64,000 nt of DNA from Halorubrum trapanicum. Lineage in GTDB: Archaea > Halobacteriota > Halobacteria > Halobacteriales > Haloferacaceae. Made by a program: the position numbers and the translations under genes. The notes beneath the pieces are model-generated. The model was not told the DNA's origin and searched no databases. It was given only the letters and a program-made list of their open reading frames with translations. This document shows positions 17,540 through 25,922 of this stretch, piece after piece (the stretch's first letter is position 1; each line of letters opens with the position of its first letter). The DNA is taken from assembly GCF_002355655.1 (NCBI RefSeq), contig NZ_AP017569.1:2728001-2792000 (forward strand), in the 5' to 3' direction.

Positions 17540-18772
17540 GTGAGCGACGACCCGACCGCCCTCGTGATCGGCGGCGGCGCGACCGGGGCGGGGATCGCTC
17601 GGGACCTCGCACTCCGCGGGGTCGACGCGACGCTGGTCGACCGCGGCGGGCTCGGGAGCGGAACCTCCGGGCGCTCGCACGGACTCCTCCACAGCGGCGC
17701 TCGATACGCCGAGGCCGACGCCGAGGGTGCGCGCGAGTGTATCGAGGAGAACCGGACGCTCCGGGAGATCGCCGGGGGCTGCGTCCGCGAGACCGGGGGG
17801 CTCTTCGTCCGGCTCGCCGGCGACGACCCCGACTACTTCGAGGAGAAGCTCGCGGCCTGCGAGGGCATCGGAATCCCGACCGAGCGCCTCGACGGCGACG
17901 CAGCTCGCGAGGCCGCGCCGGGGCTCACGGACGAGGTCGAGGAGGCGTTCCGGGTCCCGGACGGCGTCGTCTACCCGTCGCGGCTGGTCGCCGCCAACGC
18001 CGCGGACGCCGAGCGTCACGGCGCGTCCGTCCGCCCGCACGCGCCCGTGGAGGACGTGACGGTCCGCGACGGCGAGGTCGCGTCGGTCCGAGTCGGCGGC
18101 GACGTCGACGAGACGCTCTCGCCCGAAGTCGTCGTGAACGCCACCGGCGCGTGGGCGGACTCGATCGCGGAGATGGCGGGCGTCGAAGTCGGGATGGCGC
18201 CGAGCCGCGGCGTGATGGTGTCCGTCGAGTACGACGGGCTCGGCCCGGCGCTGAACCGGTGCCGCGACCCCGACGACGGCGACATCGTCGTGCCCCACGA
18301 CGGCGAGGTCGTGCTGGGGACGACGAGCGTCCCGGTCTCCGACCCCGACGACTACGAGACGGCCGACTGGGAGGTCGAGCGCTCCGTCGAGGAGTGCGCC
18401 GCGATGCTCCCCGCGGTCGCCGACGCGCCGACGGTCCGGACGTGGTGGGGCGTCCGGCCCCTCTACGAGCCCGACGAGGCGGGGCAGGACCGCCGGGGCA
18501 TCTCCCGCGGGTTCACGCTGCTCGACCACGAGCGCGACGGCGCCGCCGGCCTCTACAGCGTCGTGGGCGGGAAGCTGACTACCTACCGCCAGATGGCCGA
18601 GACGACCGTCGACCGCGTCTGCGACCGGCTGGGGGTCGACGCCGCCTGCGAGACCGCGGCCGAACCGCTCGCACACGCCGACGAGCCCGATCGGCTGGAC
18701 GAACTCGTCGTCGAGTACGGCGGGGCGAACCCCACGGACGCCGACGTGGTCGGCGCGCGAACGGGCGACTGA
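17540..18772 (+). CDS. FAD-dependent glycerol-3-phosphate dehydrogenase-like protein
   Basis: 410 residues starting with GTG. The N-terminal dinucleotide-binding motif VIGGGATGAGIARDL is followed by SGTSGRSHGLLHSGARY, the FAD/substrate region typical of GlpA/GlpD, and the C-terminal GGKLTTYRQMAE is the family's GGK-x-T-T-Y block. Such enzymes oxidise sn-glycerol 3-phosphate to dihydroxyacetone phosphate at the membrane. Bacterial-type GlpA is usually about 550 residues and partnered with GlpB and GlpC; neither is adjacent and the C-terminal Fe-S/[2Fe-2S]-type extension is missing, so this may be a paralog with another 2-hydroxyacid substrate. Confidence 0.82.
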   Translation: MSDDPTALVIGGGATGAGIARDLALRGVDATLVDRGGLGSGTSGRSHGLLHSGARYAEADAEGARECIEENRTLREIAGGCVRETGGLFVRLAGDDPDYFEEKLAACEGIGIPTERLDGDAAREAAPGLTDEVEEAFRVPDGVVYPSRLVAANAADAERHGASVRPHAPVEDVTVRDGEVASVRVGGDVDETLSPEVVVNATGAWADSIAEMAGVEVGMAPSRGVMVSVEYDGLGPALNRCRDPDDGDIVVPHDGEVVLGTTSVPVSDPDDYETADWEVERSVEECAAMLPAVADAPTVRTWWGVRPLYEPDEAGQDRRGISRGFTLLDHERDGAAGLYSVVGGKLTTYRQMAETTVDRVCDRLGVDAACETAAEPLAHADEPDRLDELVVEYGGANPTDADVVGARTGD

Positions 18773-18850
18773 CCCGACCGGTCGGCGACTCCGCGGCGGG
18801 GAGCCCGCGCCGGCACGCACACTCAAGTCCCTTCCGGGCGACGGCGTCGT

Positions 18851-20221
18851 ATGGACACCGCGAACTTCCTCTTCGTCTCCGCCGACGCGGCGCTGATCAC
18901 GGACCTGGCGTGGCAGGTCCGGCGCGAGGGCCACGACGTGAAGTACTACATCGAGGCCGAAAGCGACCAAGAAATCGGCGACGGGTTCGTGCCGAAGACG
19001 GACGACTGGCGCGCCGAGGTCGACTGGGCCGACGTGGTGATCTTCGACGACATCTGGGTCTCGGGACCCGACCAGCGGGAGGGTCCCGGAACGAACGAGC
19101 GGGGTGACACCCCGCGAGTCGGCTCCGACGTCGGGACCGGCGCGCTCGCGCAGGAACTCCGCGAGCGGGGGAAGGCCGTCATCGGCGGGACGCCCGACAC
19201 CGACCGGCTCGAAGAGGACCGCGGCTACGCGATGGAGGTCTTAGAGGACCACGGCGTCAACACGGTCGAACACCACGTGTTCCACGAGTTCGACGCGGGC
19301 ATCAAACACGTTCAGGAGAACCCCGCGCCGTACGTGATCAAGCCGCTCGGGGAGGTTCAAAACGTCAAGCGCCTGCTGTACGTCGGCAACGAGGACGACG
19401 GCAGCGACGTGGTCGACGTGCTTCGGGCGTACGAGAAGGCGTGGGGCCACCGGATGAAGGGGTTCCAGCTCCAGCGGAAGGTCGAGGGCGTCGAGGTCGC
19501 GGTCTGCGGCTTCTTCGACGGGAACGAGTTCGTCGACCGGGTGAACTTCAACTTCGAGCACAAGAAGCTGTTCCCGGGAAACATCGGCCCGTCGACCGGC
19601 GAGATGGGGACGTCGATGTTCTGGGCGGGGAAAAACAGGCTGTTCCAAGAGACGTTCGGCAAGATAGAGGGATGGCTCGCCGACGAGGGGTACGTCGGCA
19701 GCATCGACATCAACTGTATCGTCAACGAGACGGGTATCTACCCGCTGGAGTTCACGCCGCGGTTCGGCTACCCGACCATCGCCCTTCAGGAGGAGTCGAT
19801 CGAGTCGTCGACGGCCGAGTTCTTCTACGACCTCGCGCACGGGAACAAGCCCGAGCCCGAGGTCCACGGCGGCTACCAGATCGCCGTCAGGGTCGTCCTG
19901 CCGCCGTTCCCGTTCGACGACGAGCAGACGTACGACGAGAACTCGCGGAACGCCGCGGTCGTCTTCGAGACCGAGGACCGAACGGGGATCCACCTGGAGG
20001 ACACGAAACAGGTCGACGGCCAGTGGCGCGCCGCCGGCGAGAGCGGGATGCCCATCGTCGTCACCGGAAAAGGGGAGACGATGGGTGCCGCGCGCGAGCA
20101 GGCGTACGGCCGCATCGACGACGTGGTGATGCCGAACATGTACTACCGCGACGACATCGGCGAGCGCTGGGTCGACGGCGACGGCGACCGCCTCCAGGCG
20201 TGGGGGTACCTCGGCCCGTGA
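18851..20221 (+). CDS. ATP-grasp enzyme, phosphoribosylamine-glycine ligase-like
   Basis: 456 residues with PurD-like order: an N-terminal pre-ATP-grasp domain (NFLFVSADAALITDLAWQV), the ATP-binding segment YVIKPLGEVQNVKRLL, and the C-terminal catalytic part containing DINCIVNETGIYPLEFTPRF. GARS joins phosphoribosylamine and glycine in purine synthesis. The N-terminal G-x-G motif of true PurD is weak and an unusual insert lies at about 70-95, so it may be a paralog with another amide substrate. No other purine gene is adjacent. Confidence 0.75.
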   Translation: MDTANFLFVSADAALITDLAWQVRREGHDVKYYIEAESDQEIGDGFVPKTDDWRAEVDWADVVIFDDIWVSGPDQREGPGTNERGDTPRVGSDVGTGALAQELRERGKAVIGGTPDTDRLEEDRGYAMEVLEDHGVNTVEHHVFHEFDAGIKHVQENPAPYVIKPLGEVQNVKRLLYVGNEDDGSDVVDVLRAYEKAWGHRMKGFQLQRKVEGVEVAVCGFFDGNEFVDRVNFNFEHKKLFPGNIGPSTGEMGTSMFWAGKNRLFQETFGKIEGWLADEGYVGSIDINCIVNETGIYPLEFTPRFGYPTIALQEESIESSTAEFFYDLAHGNKPEPEVHGGYQIAVRVVLPPFPFDDEQTYDENSRNAAVVFETEDRTGIHLEDTKQVDGQWRAAGESGMPIVVTGKGETMGAAREQAYGRIDDVVMPNMYYRDDIGERWVDGDGDRLQAWGYLGP

Positions 20222-20321
20222 GCCTCGAACGGGGCCGTCCTCGCCGACACCGGTTCCCGTCCCGGCGGCGCCGGACCTCGCCCTCCACGACTTTTTAACG
20301 GTCCGGACCACTACACGGGGT

Positions 20322-20876
20322 ATGCCGAAGTATTCGACGGGCGGCGGCGGCGGCGGCGACGACGGCGACGCGTGCGAGCTCTGCGGTCGCGAGACCACGG
20401 ACCTCCGGAAGGCGACGGTCGCCGGCGCGAAGCTGCTCGTGTGCTCGAACTGCCGGCCCCACGACGACGCCGGCAACGCGCCGAGCGCCGGCGACGGGTC
20501 GCGCGGCGGCAGTTCCGGCGGCAGTTCCGGCGGCGCCGGATCCGGCTCGGAGGCGACGGAGAGCCGGAAGAAGGAGCTCGCGCGGAAGCAGGCGAAGATG
20601 TACGACTCCGCGACCGGCGACTCGAAGCGCTGGGAGGAGGAGGGGACGAGCTACGAGGCGGACCGCCTCCCGTACCTCGTCTCCGGCTACGGCGACGCCG
20701 TCACCGAGGCCCGGCAGGACGCCGGGCTGACCGTCGAGGAGGTCGCCGCCGAGCTTGAGGTCGACGAGGACGATCTGCTCGCGGTCGAGGACGGGCGGGC
20801 CGCGACCGCGAACGTGGGAGGGTCCGTCGTGCGTGCGCTCGAAGAGCGGTTCGGGATCGGTATCGTCGACGAGTGA
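20322..20876 (+). CDS. MBF1-like transcription factor (zinc ribbon plus HTH)
   Basis: 184 residues. An N-terminal zinc ribbon (CELCGR...CSNC, about residues 18-44) is followed by a flexible Gly/Ser linker, a basic stretch and a C-terminal helix-turn-helix (about 125-180; ARQDAGLTVEEVAAELEVDE). This is the archaeal multiprotein-bridging-factor layout: MBF1 links TBP to activators in eukaryotes and associates with ribosomes or transcription factors in archaea. A T-rich CTTTTTAACG about 30 nt upstream may be its TATA box. Confidence 0.85.
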   Translation: MPKYSTGGGGGGDDGDACELCGRETTDLRKATVAGAKLLVCSNCRPHDDAGNAPSAGDGSRGGSSGGSSGGAGSGSEATESRKKELARKQAKMYDSATGDSKRWEEEGTSYEADRLPYLVSGYGDAVTEARQDAGLTVEEVAAELEVDEDDLLAVEDGRAATANVGGSVVRALEERFGIGIVDE

Positions 20877-20916
20877 CCCGCGCCGAGCCGAAAGCGACCC
20901 GCGCCGAGCCGAAACG
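20875..20916 (+). repeat. Two tandem copies of a 21-bp unit
   Basis: The unit GACCCGCGCCGAGCCGAAAGC is repeated once with minor change. It includes the stop codon of the MBF1 gene and lies just before the HD-domain gene. No function visible. Confidence 0.6.
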
Positions 20917-20946
20917 ACCAATCCGGCGCGCGGCGACCGTCCGCCA

Positions 20947-22149
20947 ATGAAGGCGATCAAGGACAGCGTCCACGGCCACGTCCGGCTCGGGGACGTCGCC
21001 GCCGAGCTGGTCGACACGCCGGCGTTCCAGCGGCTGCGACACATCAAACAGCTGTCCACGGTCCGGCTCGTCTACCCCTCCGCGAACCACACCCGATTCG
21101 AACACAGCCTCGGCGTCTACCACCTCGCCGGCCGCGCGGTCGAGGGCCTCGGCGTCGACGCCGACACCGCGGCGCACGTCCGCGCCGCGGCGATGCTCCA
21201 CGACGTCGGCCACGGCCCGTACGGCCACCAGACCGAGGGGATCATCCGGCGCGCGACCGGGCGCGACCACGACGACGTGCGCTGGCTGCTCACCGACGCG
21301 GACCGGGAGGTCTGTCAGGCCCTCGAACGCAACGGGCTCGACCCCGAGCGCGTCGCCGCCCTGATCGACGGCGAGGGGGCCTTGGGGCCGCTCGTCTCGG
21401 GCGAGCTCGACGTCGACCGCATGGACTACCTCGTGCGCGACGCCCACCACACGGGCGTTCCGTACGGCACCGTCGACACCGGCCGGCTCGTCACCGAACT
21501 CCGGCTGATCGGCGGCGACGAGACGGGGAGCGCCGCCGACCTCGCCTTAGACGAGGGGAACGTCGCCACCGCCGAGAGCCTGCTCGTCGCGCGGTCGCTG
21601 ATGAACGCCGTCGTCTACCGACACCACGTCTCCCGCGTCGCGGGCGCGATGTTAGAGCGCGCCTGCGAGCGGTACCTCGACCGCACGGAGACCGACGTCG
21701 AGGCGTTCCGCCGGATGGCCGACCACGACCTCCTCGTCGAACTCCGCGAGCGCGTCCCGGCGCTCGGCGAGCGCATCGAGCGGCGGGACCTCTACAAGCG
21801 CGCCGTCTGGGCCGGGATCGACGAGGTGCCCGCGGGGACGGTCGACGCGGGACGCCCGGAGGAGCGGGCCGCCGAACGCGAGATCGCGGACGCGGTGGGG
21901 ATCGACCGCGACGCGGTCCTCGTGGACATCCCCTCGCGTCCGGCGCTCAAGGAGTCCGGCTCCGCCGTCGTGGTCGACGGCGTCCCGCAGCGGCTGGAGG
22001 ACGCCTCGGAGCTCGTGACGGGGCTCCGGGCCGCGGAGCGCCGCCGCTGGACGCTCGGCGTCTACTGTCCCGCCGAACGCGTCGAGGAGGTCGCGGCCGC
22101 CGCGCGGGAGGTCTTGGGGCTGCGCGCGACGGGGCGACCCTCTGCCTGA
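20947..22149 (+). CDS. HD-domain phosphohydrolase, copy 1
   Basis: 400 residues. The metal-binding HD signature is complete: HTRFEHSLGVYHLA (first His), AAMLHDVGHGP (HD pair) and the later VSGELDVDRMDYLVRDA (Asp). It resembles dGTPase/SAMHD1-like HD proteins, which hydrolyse (d)NTPs or related nucleotides; the substrate is unknown. The start is ATG 20947. The copy at 22760-24040 is a clear paralog sharing LVSGELDVDRMDYLVRDA and DEGNV; the two flank a UspA gene, which points to a tandem duplication. Confidence 0.88.
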   Translation: MKAIKDSVHGHVRLGDVAAELVDTPAFQRLRHIKQLSTVRLVYPSANHTRFEHSLGVYHLAGRAVEGLGVDADTAAHVRAAAMLHDVGHGPYGHQTEGIIRRATGRDHDDVRWLLTDADREVCQALERNGLDPERVAALIDGEGALGPLVSGELDVDRMDYLVRDAHHTGVPYGTVDTGRLVTELRLIGGDETGSAADLALDEGNVATAESLLVARSLMNAVVYRHHVSRVAGAMLERACERYLDRTETDVEAFRRMADHDLLVELRERVPALGERIERRDLYKRAVWAGIDEVPAGTVDAGRPEERAAEREIADAVGIDRDAVLVDIPSRPALKESGSAVVVDGVPQRLEDASELVTGLRAAERRRWTLGVYCPAERVEEVAAAAREVLGLRATGRPSA

Positions 22150-22155
22150 GCGCCG

Positions 22156-22217
22156 CGGTCGGTTTTTCACCAACCGTCGCACGTTGCGGTCGGCTTTTCA
22201 CCGACCGTCGCGCGTCG
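22156..22217. terminator. Tandem 31-bp repeat forming two hairpins between convergent genes
   Basis: Two 31-bp copies. The second folds as CGGTCGG-CTTTTCA-CCGACCG (22187-22207, perfect 7-bp stem); the first (22156-22176) is nearly identical with an interrupted stem. They lie between the converging HD and UspA genes, so a bidirectional terminator is plausible. Confidence 0.45.
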
Positions 22218-22222
22218 CCGCC

Positions 22223-22627
22223 TTACTCTCCGTCCGGCCCCGGAACCGCCAACACCGGGCGGTCCGCGTTCAACACGACCGTCTGCGTGGTGCTGCCGAA
22301 GACGGCCTTCCCCGCCGGGCTCCGCTTGCGACCCGAGACGCAGATGAGGTCGGCGTCGACCTCGTCCGCGGCCGCGATCAGCTCCTCGCCCGGATCGCCG
22401 CTGGCCTCGTAGTGAACGCAGTTCACGCCGGCCTCCTCCAGAATCTCGCGGGCGCGTCGGACGGTCCCGAGCTGGTGGACCGACGCCCCCTCCGGATTGT
22501 CCTGGAAGACGTGACAGAGGTGCGCCGTCACCTCGTTCGGCGCGTCCGGGAGGTCGGCGACGACCTCGGCCTGTGCGACCGCCCGCTTCTCGTCGTCGAG
22601 CCCGATACCGAGTAACACGTCGTACAT
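22223..22627 (-). CDS. Universal stress protein (UspA family)
   Basis: 134 residues beginning YDVLLGIGLDDEKRA, with the usual Usp alpha/beta fold. The nucleotide-binding motif near the C-terminus is G-x-x-G-x-x-x-G-x(7)-G in the form RKRSPAGKAVFGSTTQTVVL. An in-frame ATG at 22654 lies inside the TATA box (plus-strand CATAAAT, 22652-22658), so the true start is ATG 22627, about 28 nt downstream. Usp proteins bind ATP and respond to stress; partners are unknown. It sits between two HD-domain paralogs. Confidence 0.85.
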   Translation of the reverse strand: MYDVLLGIGLDDEKRAVAQAEVVADLPDAPNEVTAHLCHVFQDNPEGASVHQLGTVRRAREILEEAGVNCVHYEASGDPGEELIAAADEVDADLICVSGRKRSPAGKAVFGSTTQTVVLNADRPVLAVPGPDGE

Positions 22628-22651
22628 ACCCGGCGCTTCGGCGAGCCGGAA

Positions 22652-22658
22652 CATAAAT
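22652..22658 (-). promoter_or_regulatory. TATA box deciding the UspA start
   Basis: Minus-strand ATTTATG overlaps an upstream in-frame ATG and is correctly spaced (about 28 nt) from the ATG at 22627. Confidence 0.6.
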
Positions 22659-22759
22659 CACCCCGCGAATTCGCGGTCGGCGGAACCGGGTCGCGGCGGA
22701 GTCGACCCGCCGCGGTCGACACTCCCAGCCTTTTATCCCGTGCCGCCGAAGGCGGACGC

Positions 22760-24040
22760 ATGCTCACGGTCAAGGACACCGTCCACGACCACATCGAGAT
22801 CGACGGTGTCGCCGCGGACCTCGTCGACACGCCCGCCCTCCAGCGGCTGCGCCACGTCAAACAGCTCGGCACGGTCCAGCTCGTCTACCCATCCGCGAAC
22901 CACACCCGGTTCGAACACAGCCTCGGCGTCTACCACCTCGCGAACCGCGCGCTCGACCACCTCGGGATCGAGGGGAAACGCGCCGACCGCATCGAGGCCG
23001 CGGCGATGCTCCACGACGTCGGCCACGGCCCGTTCAGCCACAACCTCGAGTCGCTCACACACCGCCGGACAGGGAAGTACCACGACGACGTCGACGAGCT
23101 GCTCGCGACCGGCGCGGTCGGCGAGGTGTTGCGCGACCACGACCTCGACCCGGACCGGATCGCCGAGATCGTCGCCGGCGAGGGCCCGTACGCCGGCCTC
23201 GTCTCGGGCGAGCTCGACGTCGACCGCATGGACTACCTCGTGCGCGACGCCTACCACACCGGCGTCCCGTACGGCACCATCGACACCGAGCGGTTCGTCC
23301 GCGAGCTGACGTTCGTCGAGCGCGGTGCGGGCGCGGACGCCGACGGACCGGACGGCTGGAGCGGACCCGATCGCGACGGTCCGGAGCTCGTCTTGGACGA
23401 GGGGAACGTCCAGACCGCGGAGAGCCTCCTGCTCGCCCGCGCGCTGATGAACCCCGTCGTGTACACCCACCACGTCGCGCGCATCTCGAAGGCGATGCTG
23501 CGCCGGGCCGCGAGCGAACTCCTCGACGCGACCGCGACGACGGCGGCCGAGCTGCGCCGGATGGACGACCACGACTTCCTCGCCGCGATCCGCGACTGCC
23601 GGGCGACCGCCGAGCTCTCCCGTCGCTACGACGAGCGCGACCTCTACAAGCTGGCGGTGTGGGCCGAGTACGACGACGTCCCCGACCGCGTCCACGAGGC
23701 GGACCACGCGGCCGAGACCGCCCTCGAACGCGAGATCGCCGCGGCGGCCGGTGTCGCCCGCGACCACGTGATCCTCGACGTGCCGCCCGAGCCGACGATG
23801 CGCGAGTCGACCGCGCGCGTCACCGTCAACGGCGAGATCCGGCGGCTCGAACGCCAGTCGCCGCTCGTCTCCGCGCTCCGAACGGCCCAGCGCAACCAGT
23901 GGCGCCTCGGCGTGTACGCCCCCGAACCGGCGACCGACCGCGTCGGCCGCGCGGCCGCGGACGTGCTCGGCCTCGACCCCGACGGGCTCGTGACCGAGGT
24001 GCGCGGGGCGATGCCGACGACGCTCGACGAGTTCGAGTAG
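22760..24040 (+). CDS. HD-domain phosphohydrolase, copy 2
   Basis: 426 residues, paralogous to the gene at 20947 across its length. HTRFEHSLGVYHLANRA, AAMLHDVGHGPFSH and VSGELDVDRMDYLVRDAY supply the HD metal ligands. It differs from copy 1 by an acidic Gly-rich insert at about 190-210 and a longer C-terminus. TTTTATC at 22731-22737, about 27 nt before the ATG, is its probable TATA box. A nucleotide phosphohydrolase role is inferred from the family; the substrate is unknown. Confidence 0.88.
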   Translation: MLTVKDTVHDHIEIDGVAADLVDTPALQRLRHVKQLGTVQLVYPSANHTRFEHSLGVYHLANRALDHLGIEGKRADRIEAAAMLHDVGHGPFSHNLESLTHRRTGKYHDDVDELLATGAVGEVLRDHDLDPDRIAEIVAGEGPYAGLVSGELDVDRMDYLVRDAYHTGVPYGTIDTERFVRELTFVERGAGADADGPDGWSGPDRDGPELVLDEGNVQTAESLLLARALMNPVVYTHHVARISKAMLRRAASELLDATATTAAELRRMDDHDFLAAIRDCRATAELSRRYDERDLYKLAVWAEYDDVPDRVHEADHAAETALEREIAAAAGVARDHVILDVPPEPTMRESTARVTVNGEIRRLERQSPLVSALRTAQRNQWRLGVYAPEPATDRVGRAAADVLGLDPDGLVTEVRGAMPTTLDEFE

Positions 24041-24106
24041 CCGGCGGCGCCGCGCCCGGCGGGGCCGTTCCCGTGAGGTTTTAAGCTCGGCCGGCGAGCC
24101 TCCGGT

Positions 24107-25171
24107 ATGCATCTGGAGGGGACCGTCTTGGTCGGTCCCGACTTCGATCCGGTCGAGGGCCGGGTCGTCGTCGCGGACGGCGAGATCGTCCGGATCGAGC
24201 GGGAATCCGTCGAGAGCGACGACGTGATCCTCCCGGCGTTCGTCAACGCCCACACGCACATCGGCGACTCGATCGCCAAGGAGGCGGGCGAGGGGCTCTC
24301 GCTCGACGAGCTCGTCGCGCCGCCGGACGGGCTGAAACACCGCCTCCTCCGGGCGGCGGACCACGAGGAGAAGGTGGCCGCGATGGCGCGCACCCTGCGG
24401 TACATGGAGTCGACCGGCACGGGCACGTTCCTCGAGTTCCGGGAGGGCGGCGTCGACGGCGTCGCCGCGCTCCGCGACGCGCTCGCGGGCGAGGGGGTCG
24501 AGTTCGGCGAGCGCGCGATCGAGTCGGTCGTCTTCGGCCGCGACGATCCCGACGTGCTCTCGGTCGCGGACGGGTACGGCGCCTCCGGCGCCCGCGACGC
24601 CGATTTCGACGCGGTCAGGACGGAGACGCGCGAGGCCGGCAAGCTGTTCGGGATCCACGCGGGCGAGCGCGACGCCGACGACATCAACCCGGCGATGGAC
24701 TTGGACCCCGACTTCCTCGTCCACATGGTCCACGCCGAGGAGATCCACCTCGAACGGCTCGCCGACCGGGAGACGCCGGTCGTCGTCTGCCCCCGTTCGA
24801 ACCTCGTGACGAACGTCGGGGTGCCGCCGATCCGCGAGCTGGCCGAACGAACGACGGTCGCGCTCGGCACCGACAACGTGATGACCGATTCGCCGTCGAT
24901 GTTCCGAGAGATGGAGTTCGCGGCGAAGCTCTCCGATCTCCCCGCTCGGGAGATACTTCGGATGGCGACGGTCAACGGCGCCGAGATCGCCGGGCTGAAC
25001 CGCGGCGCGATCGAGCCCGGCGCGGACGCGGACCTGCTCGTCCTCGACGGCGACTCCGACAACCTCGCCGGCGCGCGCGACCTCGTCCGCGCGGTCGTCA
25101 GGCGCGCCGGCCACGCCGACGTCTCGCGCGTCGTGATCGGCGGTGACCCCGTCGTCCCGCGCGACGACTGA
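24107..25171 (+). CDS. Amidohydrolase-superfamily protein
   Basis: 354 residues. The N-terminal metal motif is FVNAHTHIGD (H-x-H), followed by a central HAGE and HMVHAEE, and the final metal Asp in VALGTDNVMTDSP. The C-terminal GAIEPGADADLLVLD is the composite beta-sandwich signature. The layout resembles cytosine/adenosine deaminase-type enzymes (SsnA, chlorohydrolase-like, 5'-deoxyadenosine deaminase group). The substrate cannot be named. A TATA-like GTTTTAAGC is about 26 nt upstream. Confidence 0.83.
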   Translation: MHLEGTVLVGPDFDPVEGRVVVADGEIVRIERESVESDDVILPAFVNAHTHIGDSIAKEAGEGLSLDELVAPPDGLKHRLLRAADHEEKVAAMARTLRYMESTGTGTFLEFREGGVDGVAALRDALAGEGVEFGERAIESVVFGRDDPDVLSVADGYGASGARDADFDAVRTETREAGKLFGIHAGERDADDINPAMDLDPDFLVHMVHAEEIHLERLADRETPVVVCPRSNLVTNVGVPPIRELAERTTVALGTDNVMTDSPSMFREMEFAAKLSDLPAREILRMATVNGAEIAGLNRGAIEPGADADLLVLDGDSDNLAGARDLVRAVVRRAGHADVSRVVIGGDPVVPRDD

Positions 25172-25279
25172 GCCGCCGCCGTCGCGGTCGCGACCGGACC
25201 GATCGCAGTCGACGCCGACGTTTCGACGACCCCGCCCCGGAGAGAAACGGTTTAGTCGCTGGCTCCGGCCCGATCGGGT

Positions 25280-25921
25280 ATGCACGCCATCACTCGATCC
25301 GGGTGGATCGAGGTCATCTCCGGGTCGATGTTCTCGGGCAAGACGGAGGAGCTGCTCCGTCGGCTCCGGCGGTCCGAGATCGCCGGGCAGTCGGTCGCCG
25401 TCTACACGCCCGCGGTCGACGACCGCTACGGCGAGGCGACGATCGGGAGCCACACGGGCCGCCAGTGGGAGGCCACCGTCGTCGACAACGAGGGCGACGG
25501 CCCGCTCGACGTCCTCGACGACGACCCGGCCGAGGTCGTCGCGTTCGACGAGGCGAACTTCTTCTCGGACGCGCTCATCGAGGTCTGTAACGCCCTCGCG
25601 GACCGCGGCAGCCGCGTGATCGTCTCGGGGACGGACCAGACGTTCCGCGGCGAACCGTTCGATCCGCTTCCGCAGCTCATGGCGACGGCCGAGTACGTCG
25701 ACAAGCTCCAGGCCATCTGCTCGGTCTGCGGCGAGCCCGCCTCCCGGAACCAGCGGCTCATCGAGGGCGAGCCCGCCCACGCCGACGACCCGACGATCCT
25801 CGTCGGCGCCGAGGAGTCCTACGAGGCCCGGTGTCGCGACTGTCACGTCCTGTTGACCGGCGACCGCCCCGACGAGGAGCGACCGTTCGAGAGCGCCGAG
25901 GCCGACTCCGCGAACGACTGA
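25280..25921 (+). CDS. tdk: Thymidine kinase
   Basis: 213 residues of the type II (TK1-like) family, which phosphorylates thymidine to dTMP for salvage. The P-loop is GSMFSGKT (15-22), the Walker B-like segment is VAFDEANFF, and the zinc lasso uses CSVCG and CRDCH. A TATA-like GGTTTAGTC lies about 28 nt upstream. The end is 2 nt from the convergent response regulator gene. Confidence 0.94.
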   Translation: MHAITRSGWIEVISGSMFSGKTEELLRRLRRSEIAGQSVAVYTPAVDDRYGEATIGSHTGRQWEATVVDNEGDGPLDVLDDDPAEVVAFDEANFFSDALIEVCNALADRGSRVIVSGTDQTFRGEPFDPLPQLMATAEYVDKLQAICSVCGEPASRNQRLIEGEPAHADDPTILVGAEESYEARCRDCHVLLTGDRPDEERPFESAEADSAND

Positions 25922-25922
25922 G

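Noticed and set aside
22733-25846. 1037-codon open minus frame across the second HD, amidohydrolase and tdk genes
   Set aside because: Same reason: three genes with intact active sites lie on the plus strand and the antisense translation has no motif.
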